From positions 886,001-950,000 of the forward strand of contig CAJNDS010002712.1 of NCBI GenBank assembly GCA_905221605.1: DNA of 64,000 bases, written 5' to 3'. This DNA is from Symbiodinium natans (lineage: Eukaryota > Sar > Dinophyceae > Suessiales > Symbiodiniaceae). Made by a program: the position numbers and the translations under genes. Positions 8,011 through 16,780 of this stretch are shown piece after piece (positions within the stretch are counted from its first letter, which is position 1; every line of letters starts with the position of its first letter). Below the pieces are notes generated by a model that had not been told where the DNA came from, did not search any database, and saw only the letters and a program-made list of their open reading frames with translations.

Positions 8011-9353
8011 CAGGCGCTGCACGTCGTCTCACCTCGCACGCTGGTTTCCTTCGTGCCTTCCAAGGCCACTCTGCCGATTGTGGCCATCCGATGGGGTTCA
8101 TGATGGAGGGCCTAAGTGAGACGGCCATCGACGACCTCATCCGTCAGTATGGCCCGGCCATGTGGCACGGCACGGACCTGCATGTCGTGCCAAGCCTGTT
8201 GCAGAACGGCCTGATCCCCGGCGGCGGGCCGGGAGGCCGCCTCGGGGTGCACTACGTCCTAGGACACTGCCCCACGCAGTGGGAGGACGGAAGGCGCGGG
8301 TTCCGCCGCGGATCGACTTGCATAGTCGAGGTCCGACTGGCGGTCCTGCGGGACGCCGGGGTGCCCATCTATGCAGGAGCGGATGGGGTGGCCCTCACTG
8401 GCCAGATTAGGGCCACCGGCATTTCCCGCATCTGGGCACTCCCCAAAAGCTCGCCTGTCTACTCAGACCTGATAGCTGAGTTGGAAGTGGATAGGTTGGT
8501 CCTGCGTGTCGACCTAAAGAGTTTAGGCGACTCCAGTGCGGGCCCCAACCCGCCGTTGGGGCGAGGACCGAAACTGGGCACGGTCCAAGCGTCCCAAGCT
8601 GCTGCGGCCAGCAGTGGCGCGGCGAGCTCCTCGACGGTTGTGCTGGCCCCTGCGGGTCGTGTCATGGCCGCGGGGGCCGCCCAACCTGTTACCCCTCCTA
8701 AGGCCGCGCCTAAGGCCAAAGGGCGTCCCTTAGGGACCCCTAGGACTTCGATCGTGCCAGCGAAGCCCAAGGTGTACCCTAGGCGTAACGTCCCGGGCCC
8801 CAATGTCCTCGAGCCCGAGGACTCGCTCGAGGAAGAGGCAGCCCAAGCAGCTGAAGGTGTCGAGGAAGATAGTTCCAGCTCGGATCTTCCCGACACGCGG
8901 GCGCCTCCAGCCGCGGTCAGAGTGAAGGAGGATGAGGAGCCCGCTAGTGGGGCCCAGGCCGAGAGCACGGAGGAAGGAGTCCTCGTGCTCGGCCAGTCTG
9001 TGGTCACCAGCGCGAAGGAATACCTCGCGCGGTCCGAAGCTCTCCTTAGAGCGCAGAAGCTCCAGTCGAGAATACTGGAGGTTGCGGGAACTGCGATGGT
9101 GAAGCTGGAGAAGATCACCAAGCGGGAGGAGTCCCTCAAAACGCTGCGCCGAGAGGGAGAGAGTCGGGCGGCCGGGGAAGGCGCCGACGGGGAAGAGGTG
9201 TCTGACGATGGTCAGGACGCCCCCGGGGCTGCAGGGCCGAGCAGTTCCGCCAGGCCTTGGGAGGCGGGACCGCCCAGTCCGCCTCAGCCTCAGAGGAGCC
9301 TCGCCCCAACGCTGATGGCCACTACGGATGTTCGGCTCCGGGATGCGGGCTAG
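7914..9353 (+). CDS. Tpt1/KptA-like RNA 2'-phosphotransferase domain followed by a coiled-coil, retroelement-associated
   Basis: Tpt1/KptA enzymes move the 2'-phosphate left at an RNA splice junction to NAD+. The frame is open from 7914; the first ATG is 8091, but the family signature RAFQGHS (8052-8072, compare IR..QGHS) lies upstream of it, so translation probably enters from upstream or by frame change. Next come MWHGTD (8160-8177), LLQNGLIPGG, GGRLGVHYV, CIVEV, then AGVPIYAGADGVALTGQI, which fits the conserved order ending in the IPP/G(V/I)LT region. The N-terminal LRH element of the family was not identified, so one catalytic Arg-His pair may be missing. After about residue 145 of the ATG frame there is a Pro/Ala/Glu-rich linker and a charged helix (about 8990-9160). 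The 3' end overlaps the next frame by about 97 nt in a -1 relation. Alternative: a catalytically dead ADP-ribosyltransferase relative. Confidence 0.7.
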   Translation, partial: SRVVRSTHQPGRGRPDRTGLCSHLRRAACIGLAGAARRLTSHAGFLRAFQGHSADCGHPMGFMMEGLSETAIDDLIRQYGPAMWHGTDLHVVPSLLQNGLIPGGGPGGRLGVHYVLGHCPTQWEDGRRGFRRGSTCIVEVRLAVLRDAGVPIYAGADGVALTGQIRATGISRIWALPKSSPVYSDLIAELEVDRLVLRVDLKSLGDSSAGPNPPLGRGPKLGTVQASQAAAASSGAASSSTVVLAPAGRVMAAGAAQPVTPPKAAPKAKGRPLGTPRTSIVPAKPKVYPRRNVPGPNVLEPEDSLEEEAAQAAEGVEEDSSSSDLPDTRAPPAAVRVKEDEEPASGAQAESTEEGVLVLGQSVVTSAKEYLARSEALLRAQKLQSRILEVAGTAMVKLEKITKREESLKTLRREGESRAAGEGADGEEVSDDGQDAPGAAGPSSSARPWEAGPPSPPQPQRSLAPTLMATTDVRLRDAG

Positions 9354-12300
9354 CTTTTGAGTCGCTGGTGCAGTACCACTTGCATCAGGCGGCCTGCCAT
9401 GGCGCCTCTCTTCCGCCCAACCTGGGGATCAGCCCCTCCGCACCTCTTGACCCTTTTCGTCAGGACTGGCGGGGACGGCTGTTCCGCCGAGGAAAGGACG
9501 GTGGGTATGGGGAGGTGCCCATGCTCCGAGTGATTAGGTACCACAAAGCCAACGGGTACGATCACTCGAGAGTCCCGCTCCTGAGGCGAGGGGACCGAAT
9601 CCAGCTTGAGGATGGATCGCACCACATCTATGGTGGTAGCCATCCGCCGGGGTGGCTTCGCGACGACCCCGAGCTGGACCCCCCTGGTGCTCCAGAGGGA
9701 AGCGATGGAGGGTCCACGCCCAAGAGCGAGCCCACGGAGGAGGCCGTGCCCGAGCCTCCGCGGAAGGCCGCTCCGCGCGGGCGGGCCCTCGAGCCGCCGA
9801 AGGGCGACGTCCAGCGACGCCTGGCCGAGCGTCGCTCCAAGCGAGATTACTCGCCGGACCTGGTGACGCCTCTTGACGATCTCCATGCCAAGGAGATCGA
9901 CTCCTTCTTCGCGGGCGACCCAGCCGCGGATAGCCTTGACGTCATTTTGATGCGCGCCGAGGTTCGCACTGAGTCCCACCTCAAGGTTGGCCGGGAGGAG
10001 GAAGAGCCCCTGGTCAAGGAGGAACAGGAGGAGGAGGCTGAGGTCGTCAAGGACGAGGAGGTCTCGGTTGAGATGGAGGCTGCCACCGCGGATGAGGCGG
10101 ACGAGGTCGCCCTCCCAGCCAACCGAGCCTACGTCGAAGGCCGCTTTTACCCCTACGGCAGCTGGCGGTGCTTCTTCTGCGAAGCCATTAACCCGGTGAC
10201 CGAGGACCAGTGCCTCACCACGCACGCGGGCGGCCCGAATGCGGGCGCCCCGTGCGACGGCCGATGGATCAATGGGATCGACATCGGGTGGTGGGAGGTG
10301 GATCCCCAAACCGCGCCGGAGCAATGGCGGCGGAGGTTTTCTGCCGAAGAGCTTGAAGACCAACAAGCGCGGGCAGATGCCGCGAGGCTCCTCAGCGATG
10401 AGGAACTCGCTGAAGCCCTCCAGGCGGCCGAGGAGGCGCAGGCGGCCGAGCGCGCCAAGAAGCGGGAGCGGCGCCAGGCGGAGAAGGCGGAGCGCGATGA
10501 TCACATCAGCGAAGCGCTCCGCATAGCAGGGTGGCAGTGCCCTAACTGCTATGAATGGAACCTTTCATTCAGGCAGCTGTGCTTTAGGTGCAGCACACCC
10601 CTCCGCTTGGCAGAGGTCGTTTCCCGCGGGATCCCGGATCCGCGGCGCGGCGAACAGAGGGACTCGGGCTCCGAGAGCAGCCAGGATGAGCTGGAGTACG
10701 AGATCCTTCTGGCCAATCGCGCGATGGATCAGGAAACGATCCAGCCTCTTCTTAGAAGCAAACACAAGAAGAGGGGCGGCAAGAGACGTCGCGAGGAGGC
10801 GACGCACGGCAAGGGCCGCGACCCTTGGGGTGCTTGGGCAGACGCCCGTGGCAAGGGCCAGGGCAAGCCGAAGGGCAGAGGCAAGTCCGATGCCAAGGGC
10901 AAGCCCAAGGGGAGGGGCAAGTACGCCTGGGGCGCTTTCGCCGCGGGCATTGTTGCCGCGCTCCAACCCCGCCCAAGCACAAGCTGGGTTCCAGCTTTCC
11001 CGTGCGGGTCGGCCCGGCCGCCGCCGAGTGTTCCGCTTCCGCCGCGGGCCCCCTTTTTCCTGGGTCGCGGGCTCCTCAATCGGTTGATGCACGCCCTCAA
11101 CGGGAACATCAACGGCTGGTGGGGCCTGGCGGCTGCAGCGTCGGCGCCGATTGCCTTGCAGTTGCACCGCGGGGTTGTGCATGTTGTCGAGGACTCCATG
11201 CACGCGGTTGCAACGGTTTCGGCCGTTGTTGAGGAAATCGGCCATGGGGCCAGGCGGACCGTGTGGGTCGCCGGAACAGCGATCACTCTGGTAGTAGTGA
11301 TCTTGTGCGGCGCTGTTCTGTGGTACGTGAGTCGTGCCGTTGCCAATCGCATTGCGCATTTGCGACATGGCAACACCGCGGCCCCTGAGGCGCGGCTGTC
11401 TCAGCTCCTTGGCTCCGAGGCGACGTTTGAGGTCGCGAGCACCAAGAAAGGGGTGACCCATAAGGTTTGGGTGCATCTCAAGGAGGAGACAGCTGCCTGT
11501 GGCTGTCGTGCTTACCTGGCAGAAGGACGCTGCGGGCATTGCGATGCCGCAATGGACACCGCTCGTTCCTTAGGGTTTTTGCACGCGGCCCAGCGAGGCG
11601 CGGGTCCTGCGCTCACAGACTCCATTCGGAGCACCGCCTCCGATGCCCTAGCTAAGGGTAGGGTGGTGTTGGGTTTGGGGAACAGTGAAGGGTGTTTCTC
11701 CCAACTCGCGGCCAAGAGCCGCGGGCTCTCCTGCTTTCAGGGGCTCGCGGGTCGTGACCTGGCCGCGGCCCCAGCAGATGGAGCGAGCGCAGCCCACGCA
11801 CAGTCCGGCTCAGTGCAACGTGCCGCCACTGCCACTGTGGCGCGCACACCCAGCCGGAGGAACAAAGGCCCAGCCCCCGCTAGGAGTTCTCCAGTCAAAG
11901 AAGCGGAATTCCTTGCGGGCGGGCCATACATTCAGGCCGCCCAAACGCTGCTTGGATCTGGAGCAGCAGAGGATGTGATCTACATCCGGGCATACAGCTT
12001 AGATTGCCCATCCTGCATCGAGGCAATCGAAGCGTCGCTTGGCAAAGGCGCAAGCGTTCGGATTGTCGCCGACATGGGGCAATGCCACCGCACCAAGCTT
12101 CAGTGGCAAGCGTTGAAACGCTTGGCGGCCGCAGGTGCCGAGGTGAAGGTGGGTTGCGGCACATCCTTGCGCGACGCCTATGCTCGCGACGGCCGCGGGG
12201 CTAAGGTAGGCACCGGGATTCAAGGGCTGCACCATGCCAAGGCCCTTTGCCTACTGCGGCCTGACGGCGCGGTGGTGCTGATTGGGAGCCTCAATTTTAC

Positions 12301-12523
12301 CACAAGCAGCAAAGCCAATGCGGAGGCAGGGCTTAAGCTTGAGGTCCCCAAGACGCACCCTGTCGCGCAGTCCTACGTCGAGGATTTCCAGAGGGTGTCG
12401 GCTGAGGCATTCTCCCTCGATGAGGCGGTTGCGAAGCGCCCTCAGTTGGAGCAAGCCAGTAGCTCCAACGTTGCTGGCAACGCCACTCGTGCCCCCAACA
12501 CTGCTCCACAGGGTATCGAGTAG
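9257..12523 (+). CDS. Large zinc-finger protein with membrane segment, SWIM-like motif and PLD-like domain
   Basis: A 1088-codon frame, probably entered by -1 shift from the preceding frame; the listed start is not an obvious initiation site. Domains in order: C2H2 finger (C25, C30, H43, H48); acidic linker; RanBP2-type fingers near residues 302-330 (WRCFFCEAIN) and 425-447 (WQCPNCYEWN...CFRC), usually binders of single-stranded RNA or ubiquitin; Lys/Gly/Arg-rich stretch about 515-560; hydrophobic segment about 672-692; SWIM-like CxCx(n)CxH (ACGCRAYLAEGRCGHCDA) near 747-765; and a PLD-like domain about 890-1060 with HHAK near 992 and GSLNFTT near 1010, matching one HKD half-site. Single-HKD nucleases work as dimers. 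It stops at TAG 12521-12523. Functions are inferred from motifs only. Confidence 0.72.
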   Translation: MGGGTAQSASASEEPRPNADGHYGCSAPGCGLAFESLVQYHLHQAACHGASLPPNLGISPSAPLDPFRQDWRGRLFRRGKDGGYGEVPMLRVIRYHKANGYDHSRVPLLRRGDRIQLEDGSHHIYGGSHPPGWLRDDPELDPPGAPEGSDGGSTPKSEPTEEAVPEPPRKAAPRGRALEPPKGDVQRRLAERRSKRDYSPDLVTPLDDLHAKEIDSFFAGDPAADSLDVILMRAEVRTESHLKVGREEEEPLVKEEQEEEAEVVKDEEVSVEMEAATADEADEVALPANRAYVEGRFYPYGSWRCFFCEAINPVTEDQCLTTHAGGPNAGAPCDGRWINGIDIGWWEVDPQTAPEQWRRRFSAEELEDQQARADAARLLSDEELAEALQAAEEAQAAERAKKRERRQAEKAERDDHISEALRIAGWQCPNCYEWNLSFRQLCFRCSTPLRLAEVVSRGIPDPRRGEQRDSGSESSQDELEYEILLANRAMDQETIQPLLRSKHKKRGGKRRREEATHGKGRDPWGAWADARGKGQGKPKGRGKSDAKGKPKGRGKYAWGAFAAGIVAALQPRPSTSWVPAFPCGSARPPPSVPLPPRAPFFLGRGLLNRLMHALNGNINGWWGLAAAASAPIALQLHRGVVHVVEDSMHAVATVSAVVEEIGHGARRTVWVAGTAITLVVVILCGAVLWYVSRAVANRIAHLRHGNTAAPEARLSQLLGSEATFEVASTKKGVTHKVWVHLKEETAACGCRAYLAEGRCGHCDAAMDTARSLGFLHAAQRGAGPALTDSIRSTASDALAKGRVVLGLGNSEGCFSQLAAKSRGLSCFQGLAGRDLAAAPADGASAAHAQSGSVQRAATATVARTPSRRNKGPAPARSSPVKEAEFLAGGPYIQAAQTLLGSGAAEDVIYIRAYSLDCPSCIEAIEASLGKGASVRIVADMGQCHRTKLQWQALKRLAAAGAEVKVGCGTSLRDAYARDGRGAKVGTGIQGLHHAKALCLLRPDGAVVLIGSLNFTTSSKANAEAGLKLEVPKTHPVAQSYVEDFQRVSAEAFSLDEAVAKRPQLEQASSSNVAGNATRAPNTAPQGIE

Positions 12524-13315
12524 GCTGCGGCCAGTTGGCGCGGCGTGGTATGTATCCACGCATTATCAGAGCCGGCGTTGCAGCACGGCACGCTGCTTCG
12601 CCAACCTTTTGCACTTTCTTTTGCGTGACTGCGGGCGAAAAGCCGCGGCAGGTTGGAAGCCTGCCCATTTTGCATTCCCCGCACTTTTCTTCTCCGCCCT
12701 GCCTGTGGCCCCTCTCGTCGAGGGAGCTCTTTTGCAGGTGCTGCGGACCGTGTCCTGGTCGCGGCAGTGCGCTCGCCGAAGCGCGTGCGAGTTGCACTGG
12801 CTGCGGCACAAGCAATGTGCGCGGCTCTCGCTGAGTCCGGTAGCCCGTAGGGTAGTTCTGGATAGGTGAGTAGCCGTAGCCGTAGCTTAGGGCCGGTAGT
12901 GTGTACAGTGTACCATTTGTACCATAGCTTTGCACTAGCAGCACAAAGACCTGCCCAGTACTCTGGAGCCTCGCCTGCCTGCACAAAGGTGAGCGCTCGC
13001 GACTTGGGGTGGTTTAGGGTCGTAGAGGGCTGCTGTCGTCGTGCGTCCGTTTGGTAGTGCGGGCTGCCGCCCAAGCCGCATGCCAATGCTCATGATGTGC
13101 GGGCTCTACCAGGGTCGCACGCGACACCCTCGCCCTACCCCATTGGCCGCGTTGCTGAAGTGCTTGACGCACTATGAGCTCTTGGTGAGCCGGAAGCCTC
13201 GGCTGAGGGGCGAATGTGAGCAGGTCAAAGCATGCATGGAGTGCTTGCTTAGTGCTAGTGCAGCGTGTTGTTTTCCCTTGCATGTGTAGTTTTGCAATTC
13301 GTAACAATGCCAATG
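12524..13315. other. GC-rich flank after the retroelement frames
   Basis: No supported gene. It contains one more copy of the quasi-palindrome at 12743-12764. All six frames have stops at short spacing, and open stretches look like GC-driven shadows. No LTR, poly-A tail or target duplication was seen. Confidence 0.5.
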
Positions 13316-13327
13316 TTTTGGCTCAAG
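13316..13327 (+). other. Spliced-leader-like 3' end (possible relict)
   Basis: TTTTGGCTCAAG is identical to the last 12 nt of the dinoflagellate spliced leader. The preceding bases (GCCAATG) only partly match the leader's TAGCCA. Relict leaders of this kind are known to mark reinserted mRNAs in dinoflagellates. No clear coding sequence follows, and chance is possible. Confidence 0.35.
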
Positions 13328-13508
13328 TACCGAGCTTGTGCCTTTGAGCACGGTAGTTTCGTACAGTAGCTCTTAGGTTGCTGTGCGGTCCGACCGGACG
13401 CACTCAGGCGTAGCTGCACAAGTGCTTGAACTCGCGAAGTCGTAAAACAGCGTGACCGGGCTGTGATTGCATTGGCTTAGTGCAAGTCCAGTCCTGGTCG
13501 ACTTCACA

Positions 13509-13640
13509 ATATATGTATTCATATGTGTATATATACATACATATAGATGTGTGTGTGTGTTTCTATCTGTCATAAATAGATACATAAATAAATAGATAAA
13601 TATAAATATGTGTATATCTATATATTATTCATATTCGAAG
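13509..13640. repeat. AT-rich simple-sequence tract with TA, TG and AAATA-like repeats
   Basis: Alternating TATA/TACA runs, a (GT)6 run and repeated ATAAATA blocks. Low complexity, no coding potential. From 13640 to about 14145 the sequence holds CCCTAA-like fragments near 13938-13955 and nothing else recognised. Confidence 0.8.
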
Positions 13641-14145
13641 CCGGTACCAAACACGCATGGAACACATACATGGCCTCGGGTTTCCAGGGCTTCGGGATTT
13701 GCAGCAGAGGCCTGCAAGATGTATATTATCACATATTATATTCGTATACCGTATACATGTTTGGGATGCCATGCAAGGTTTGGGCAAGGTGGGGCATTCG
13801 CCTTGTGCTATGAGGCGGTGCAACTTTTCGGGCCTTTCCCCAAGACCCTGAACCCGGCGAAGCCATATACCTGAGGCCGTACAGGGAACCCCTGGCAGGG
13901 CGGTGAAACAATTGATCCTGAAGGCTAGGCTATCAAACCCTAAGCCCTAAGCCAAGACAAAACAACCCCCATAAACCCCCCCAAACGTAATCCAAAAACC
14001 TGCGTCCCCGGTCATTGGATCCTTCGACCCATCCGGAGTTCCAGGGCCTGCTGTATCTCTGGGCATGCGGACACCTGCCAGATCACCACTTGGTGCCTTT
14101 GCGGAGGTTCAGGGTTTACTCCTATGTACTATCGGATTTCCGATG

Positions 14146-14277
14146 TGTTGCCGTCACGATGTTGACGGTTTCGAGGTTGACAACGATGATGAGATTTATT
14201 CAGGGGACGTACAGGTTGTCATCATAAAGCTGCTAGTTCAAGACGAGTTCAGGCTTGGTTTGCTTGCAGGAGCCTAG
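14146..14277 (+). CDS. Candidate exon, unknown protein
   Basis: Open segment with acidic then hydrophobic character (FEVDNDDEIYSGD, VVIIKLLVQDEF), ending at a stop. Amino-acid composition looks protein-like, but no family is recognised. The donor and acceptor are not certain. Confidence 0.3.
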   Translation, partial: CCRHDVDGFEVDNDDEIYSGDVQVVIIKLLVQDEFRLGLLAGA

Positions 14278-14329
14278 GGCTAGAGGATGTGTCGGGATCT
14301 GCATGTGGAGCCGTATGAAGCCTTGAAGT

Positions 14330-14434
14330 ACTTCTTCCAACATGAAGCTGCAGCCCTCGCTCTTTTTGGCTGCCGTGGGGCCAAGGCAAGAGGGCGACTA
14401 CACCATCATCAAGAAGGCCCCTTCGAGGGTTTAG
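14330..14434 (+). CDS. Candidate terminal exon, unknown protein
   Basis: Contains ATG at 14342 followed by QPSLFLAAVGPRQEGDYTII and a stop at 14432-14434. Balanced composition suggests real coding. It is in a different frame from the candidate exon 50 nt upstream. Family unknown. Confidence 0.35.
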   Translation, partial: TSSNMKLQPSLFLAAVGPRQEGDYTIIKKAPSRV

Positions 14435-15812
14435 GGCCTGGGCTTGTGATCCCCCATTGCTTGTCGCTTAGGTGGTGCAAGTTACAAGCTTGTAAACAGT
14501 TCATTGATATGGTTTATGGTTTTTGTTGAAGTATAATCTATGTTGTCGGTGCGCGGCTGACAGGCGACACTGAGTCCGCAGCGAGACTTTACTATTGTTG
14601 ATATTGCCACTGTTGCTACTATTAATTACTAGATTCGGCCTACAGCAGAACAGCTTTGAACTTCAAACTCTAGAACATGCAATTGCCTCAAGCCCAAACC
14701 CCCCACCAGAGTCCCAAAGCACAGTAACCCCCAAATGCCTGATTTCGTATTAATATTAAGACACATGTTTCTGTATGTACCGCTACCGCTGCCATGATTA
14801 TTGGTTATCCTAGTCAGTGCTTCGTTCTTGGAGGTGAGCGGTGAGAGGAAAGCCTAATAAAGCTTCCCACATATATACAAGCATGATCACGGCACAGAAG
14901 ACGAAGGTCATAGTAGCATGTACTAGCCCTCGAGGGTGAGGGTGTGAGGGTGTGACTTTAGCAGTGGCTACCGTAGCTTCATTAGAAGACGTGTTGCATG
15001 GCTTTTTCTTTGGTTGGTTCGTGCACACGACGATAAGGAGCCTTTCCTATAGGAACGTTGTAGGATGTTCTCTGCGCTGCTCAGGAGTGCGACGTGCAGG
15101 TCGCACCGAGCTCAGGGGGGGACTACCATTCGTGGGGCTTTCACGTGGGTTCGGCTTCAGGTCCCCACTTGATGGCTTCAGAGTTTGAGGGCTTCTTTGG
15201 GGCACAGGACCCCGCACTGAATGACACGAGTCCGGCGCAGCGTTTGTAGGTCAGTGTGCTAAGCACCGTTTACCCTGCCAGGACCCACAACACCTCTTGT
15301 TCATCCCTGCTTCGTTAACTCTGCTCCTGCATCCCTCCAGCCAAAGAAGTGCTGAAAGGGATGCTCGGAAAGTAGGTTGCCCTTCTCAAACATCATTGCA
15401 GCCGGGCTCCGGGAGTTCTATTACCCTAAACCCTAAGCCCGAAGCCTAAACCCTAAACGCGCTGAGATGGAGATCTCTTGCTCCTTGTACCTGCCGGTTC
15501 CCGTCTGCACCAACCGAACATGGACAAAGACCGCTGCTTGGCGTCTTTGTTATAAGGCTTCAAGGAGAGTTTTCAAAGACTAGGAAAAACGCCTCAAATA
15601 ACTATAGCTCTACATATATGGCATGTAAATATATATGTATATATATATATATGCATGTCTCTATATATGTGTGACAATATACCATTCAAAAAAGTATAGC
15701 AAAAAACGTACGAGACTAATATTCGAATATGTAGTATGATACGACTCAGAATTCGGGTATGCCCATGTGCAGCACAAATCCCATGAGTTCAGACTGAGCA
15801 CATGCACATGAG
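14435..15812. other. Non-coding stretch with AT-rich simple repeats
   Basis: Nothing coding is supported. Holds telomere-like CCCTAAA fragments near 15425-15460 and a (TA)n-rich stretch near 15611-15680. A short minus-strand open frame at 14810-15028 has no convincing features. Confidence 0.5.
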
Positions 15813-15911
15813 GCCACAACAACTTCGAATAGCATTACCAGTACGTCAGAGACGGCGACCAGCACTCTCACGTCTACACTCTCCACCACGACGAGGACAG
15901 CTACTATGCAG
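15813..15911 (+). CDS. Ser/Thr-rich mini-exon 1
   Basis: Preceded by ATGAG and encodes a nearly pure Ser/Thr/Ala peptide (ATTTSNSITSTSETATS, then TLTSTLSTTTRTATM). Ser/Thr-rich tracts of this kind are typical of mucin-like extracellular proteins. It belongs with the segments at 16083, 16214 and 16724 by composition. Splice sites are not proven. Confidence 0.45.
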
Positions 15912-16082
15912 CTCATGGCATTTGTTCTGGGCCAAGTGGGGGCCTGCACCTAGCATTTCATGTTTTAATTTAATTTCATTCTGCAGCATGGGCATGCAAG
16001 TACCCTTTGCAGGCACAGGGCTGAATTGTACCTGTTGACGCCCTCGTAACTGGCTTATCTGTTGCAATGTCCTGTCTTGAGG

Positions 16083-16118
16083 ACGCTGACCGCCACCAGT
16101 GTGACTGCGTCCTCGTGC
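16083..16118 (+). CDS. Ser/Thr-rich mini-exon 2
   Basis: Short segment TLTATSVTASSC after CTTGAGG. Same composition as the exon 170 nt upstream. Its small size makes the call weak alone; the series is the evidence. Confidence 0.35.
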
Positions 16119-16213
16119 CTTCCTTGCAGGAAATGGCATGGCATGTCTTGGCCATGTGCTTCCATGTTGCACATTTTTTGGTTAGTTCATTTTTTTGTCT
16201 GGTTCTGTTTTAG

Positions 16214-16276
16214 GTCGACTACAACCAGTGCCACAGCGACAACGGTGACGGAGTCGACAACGCACATCAGCAAGCA
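16214..16276 (+). CDS. Ser/Thr-rich mini-exon 3
   Basis: Follows a good acceptor: a T-rich tract ending CTGTTTTAG. It encodes STTTSATATTVTESTTHIS. This is the best-defined member of the series because of the clear pyrimidine tract. Confidence 0.5.
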
Positions 16277-16723
16277 AGTTTGTCGTTTTTTGAGGAGGTA
16301 GACTTGGGTTTGGAGGAAGATGGCTACAATTTGGCCTGCACAACATATCTTTTCTGCAGGTCGATTGTCCAAGCACCAACGTGGCTGCCTTCAGGTGTCA
16401 AAGGGAGTGGAAAACCTGTAGTGACGTTAGTTGTGGTGCTCCCGGCAAGGTAAGAGCCACATTCAGATTCTCAAACTTTCCATGGAACTTTCTGGAAGCA
16501 GTGGGGTGCAGAAAGCTGCCGCTCTGTATAAAGACATAGAAGTGCATGTCTTGCTGGCGAGGTCCGTAACTCAAAGCCAGACTGCCTCTCGGCAGCGGAG
16601 ATTCTGAGCCCGATTCTTTCTTCACAATTGAATGTGGTACTGTAGTCCTCTAAATTCAAAAGGGACCATGTTTTCGAGAAAGTGCCATATCAGATTTCTG
16701 AAGCAAACCAACACTCAACACAG

Positions 16724-16780
16724 GCCACCGCCACGCTCACGCTCACAACAGTTACGGCGACCTCGATAACGATGCTGCGC
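16724..16780 (+). CDS. Ser/Thr-rich mini-exon 4
   Basis: Follows AACACAG and encodes ATATLTLTTVTATSITML. Similar in composition and length to the earlier three. The frame relation between exons cannot be tested without fixed splice sites. Confidence 0.45.

Noticed and set aside
9350-10504. 384-codon minus-strand frame opposite the zinc-finger gene
   Set aside because: Shadow of the GC-rich + strand frame, which has clear zinc-finger motifs; the minus product is Leu/Arg/Gly-rich without domains.
10565-11539. 324-codon minus-strand frame
   Set aside because: Also a shadow of the large + strand frame; no recognised motif.
1-12523. LTRs or target-site duplications of the retroelement
   Set aside because: No long direct repeat was found at the flanks; the 5' end lies outside the window.
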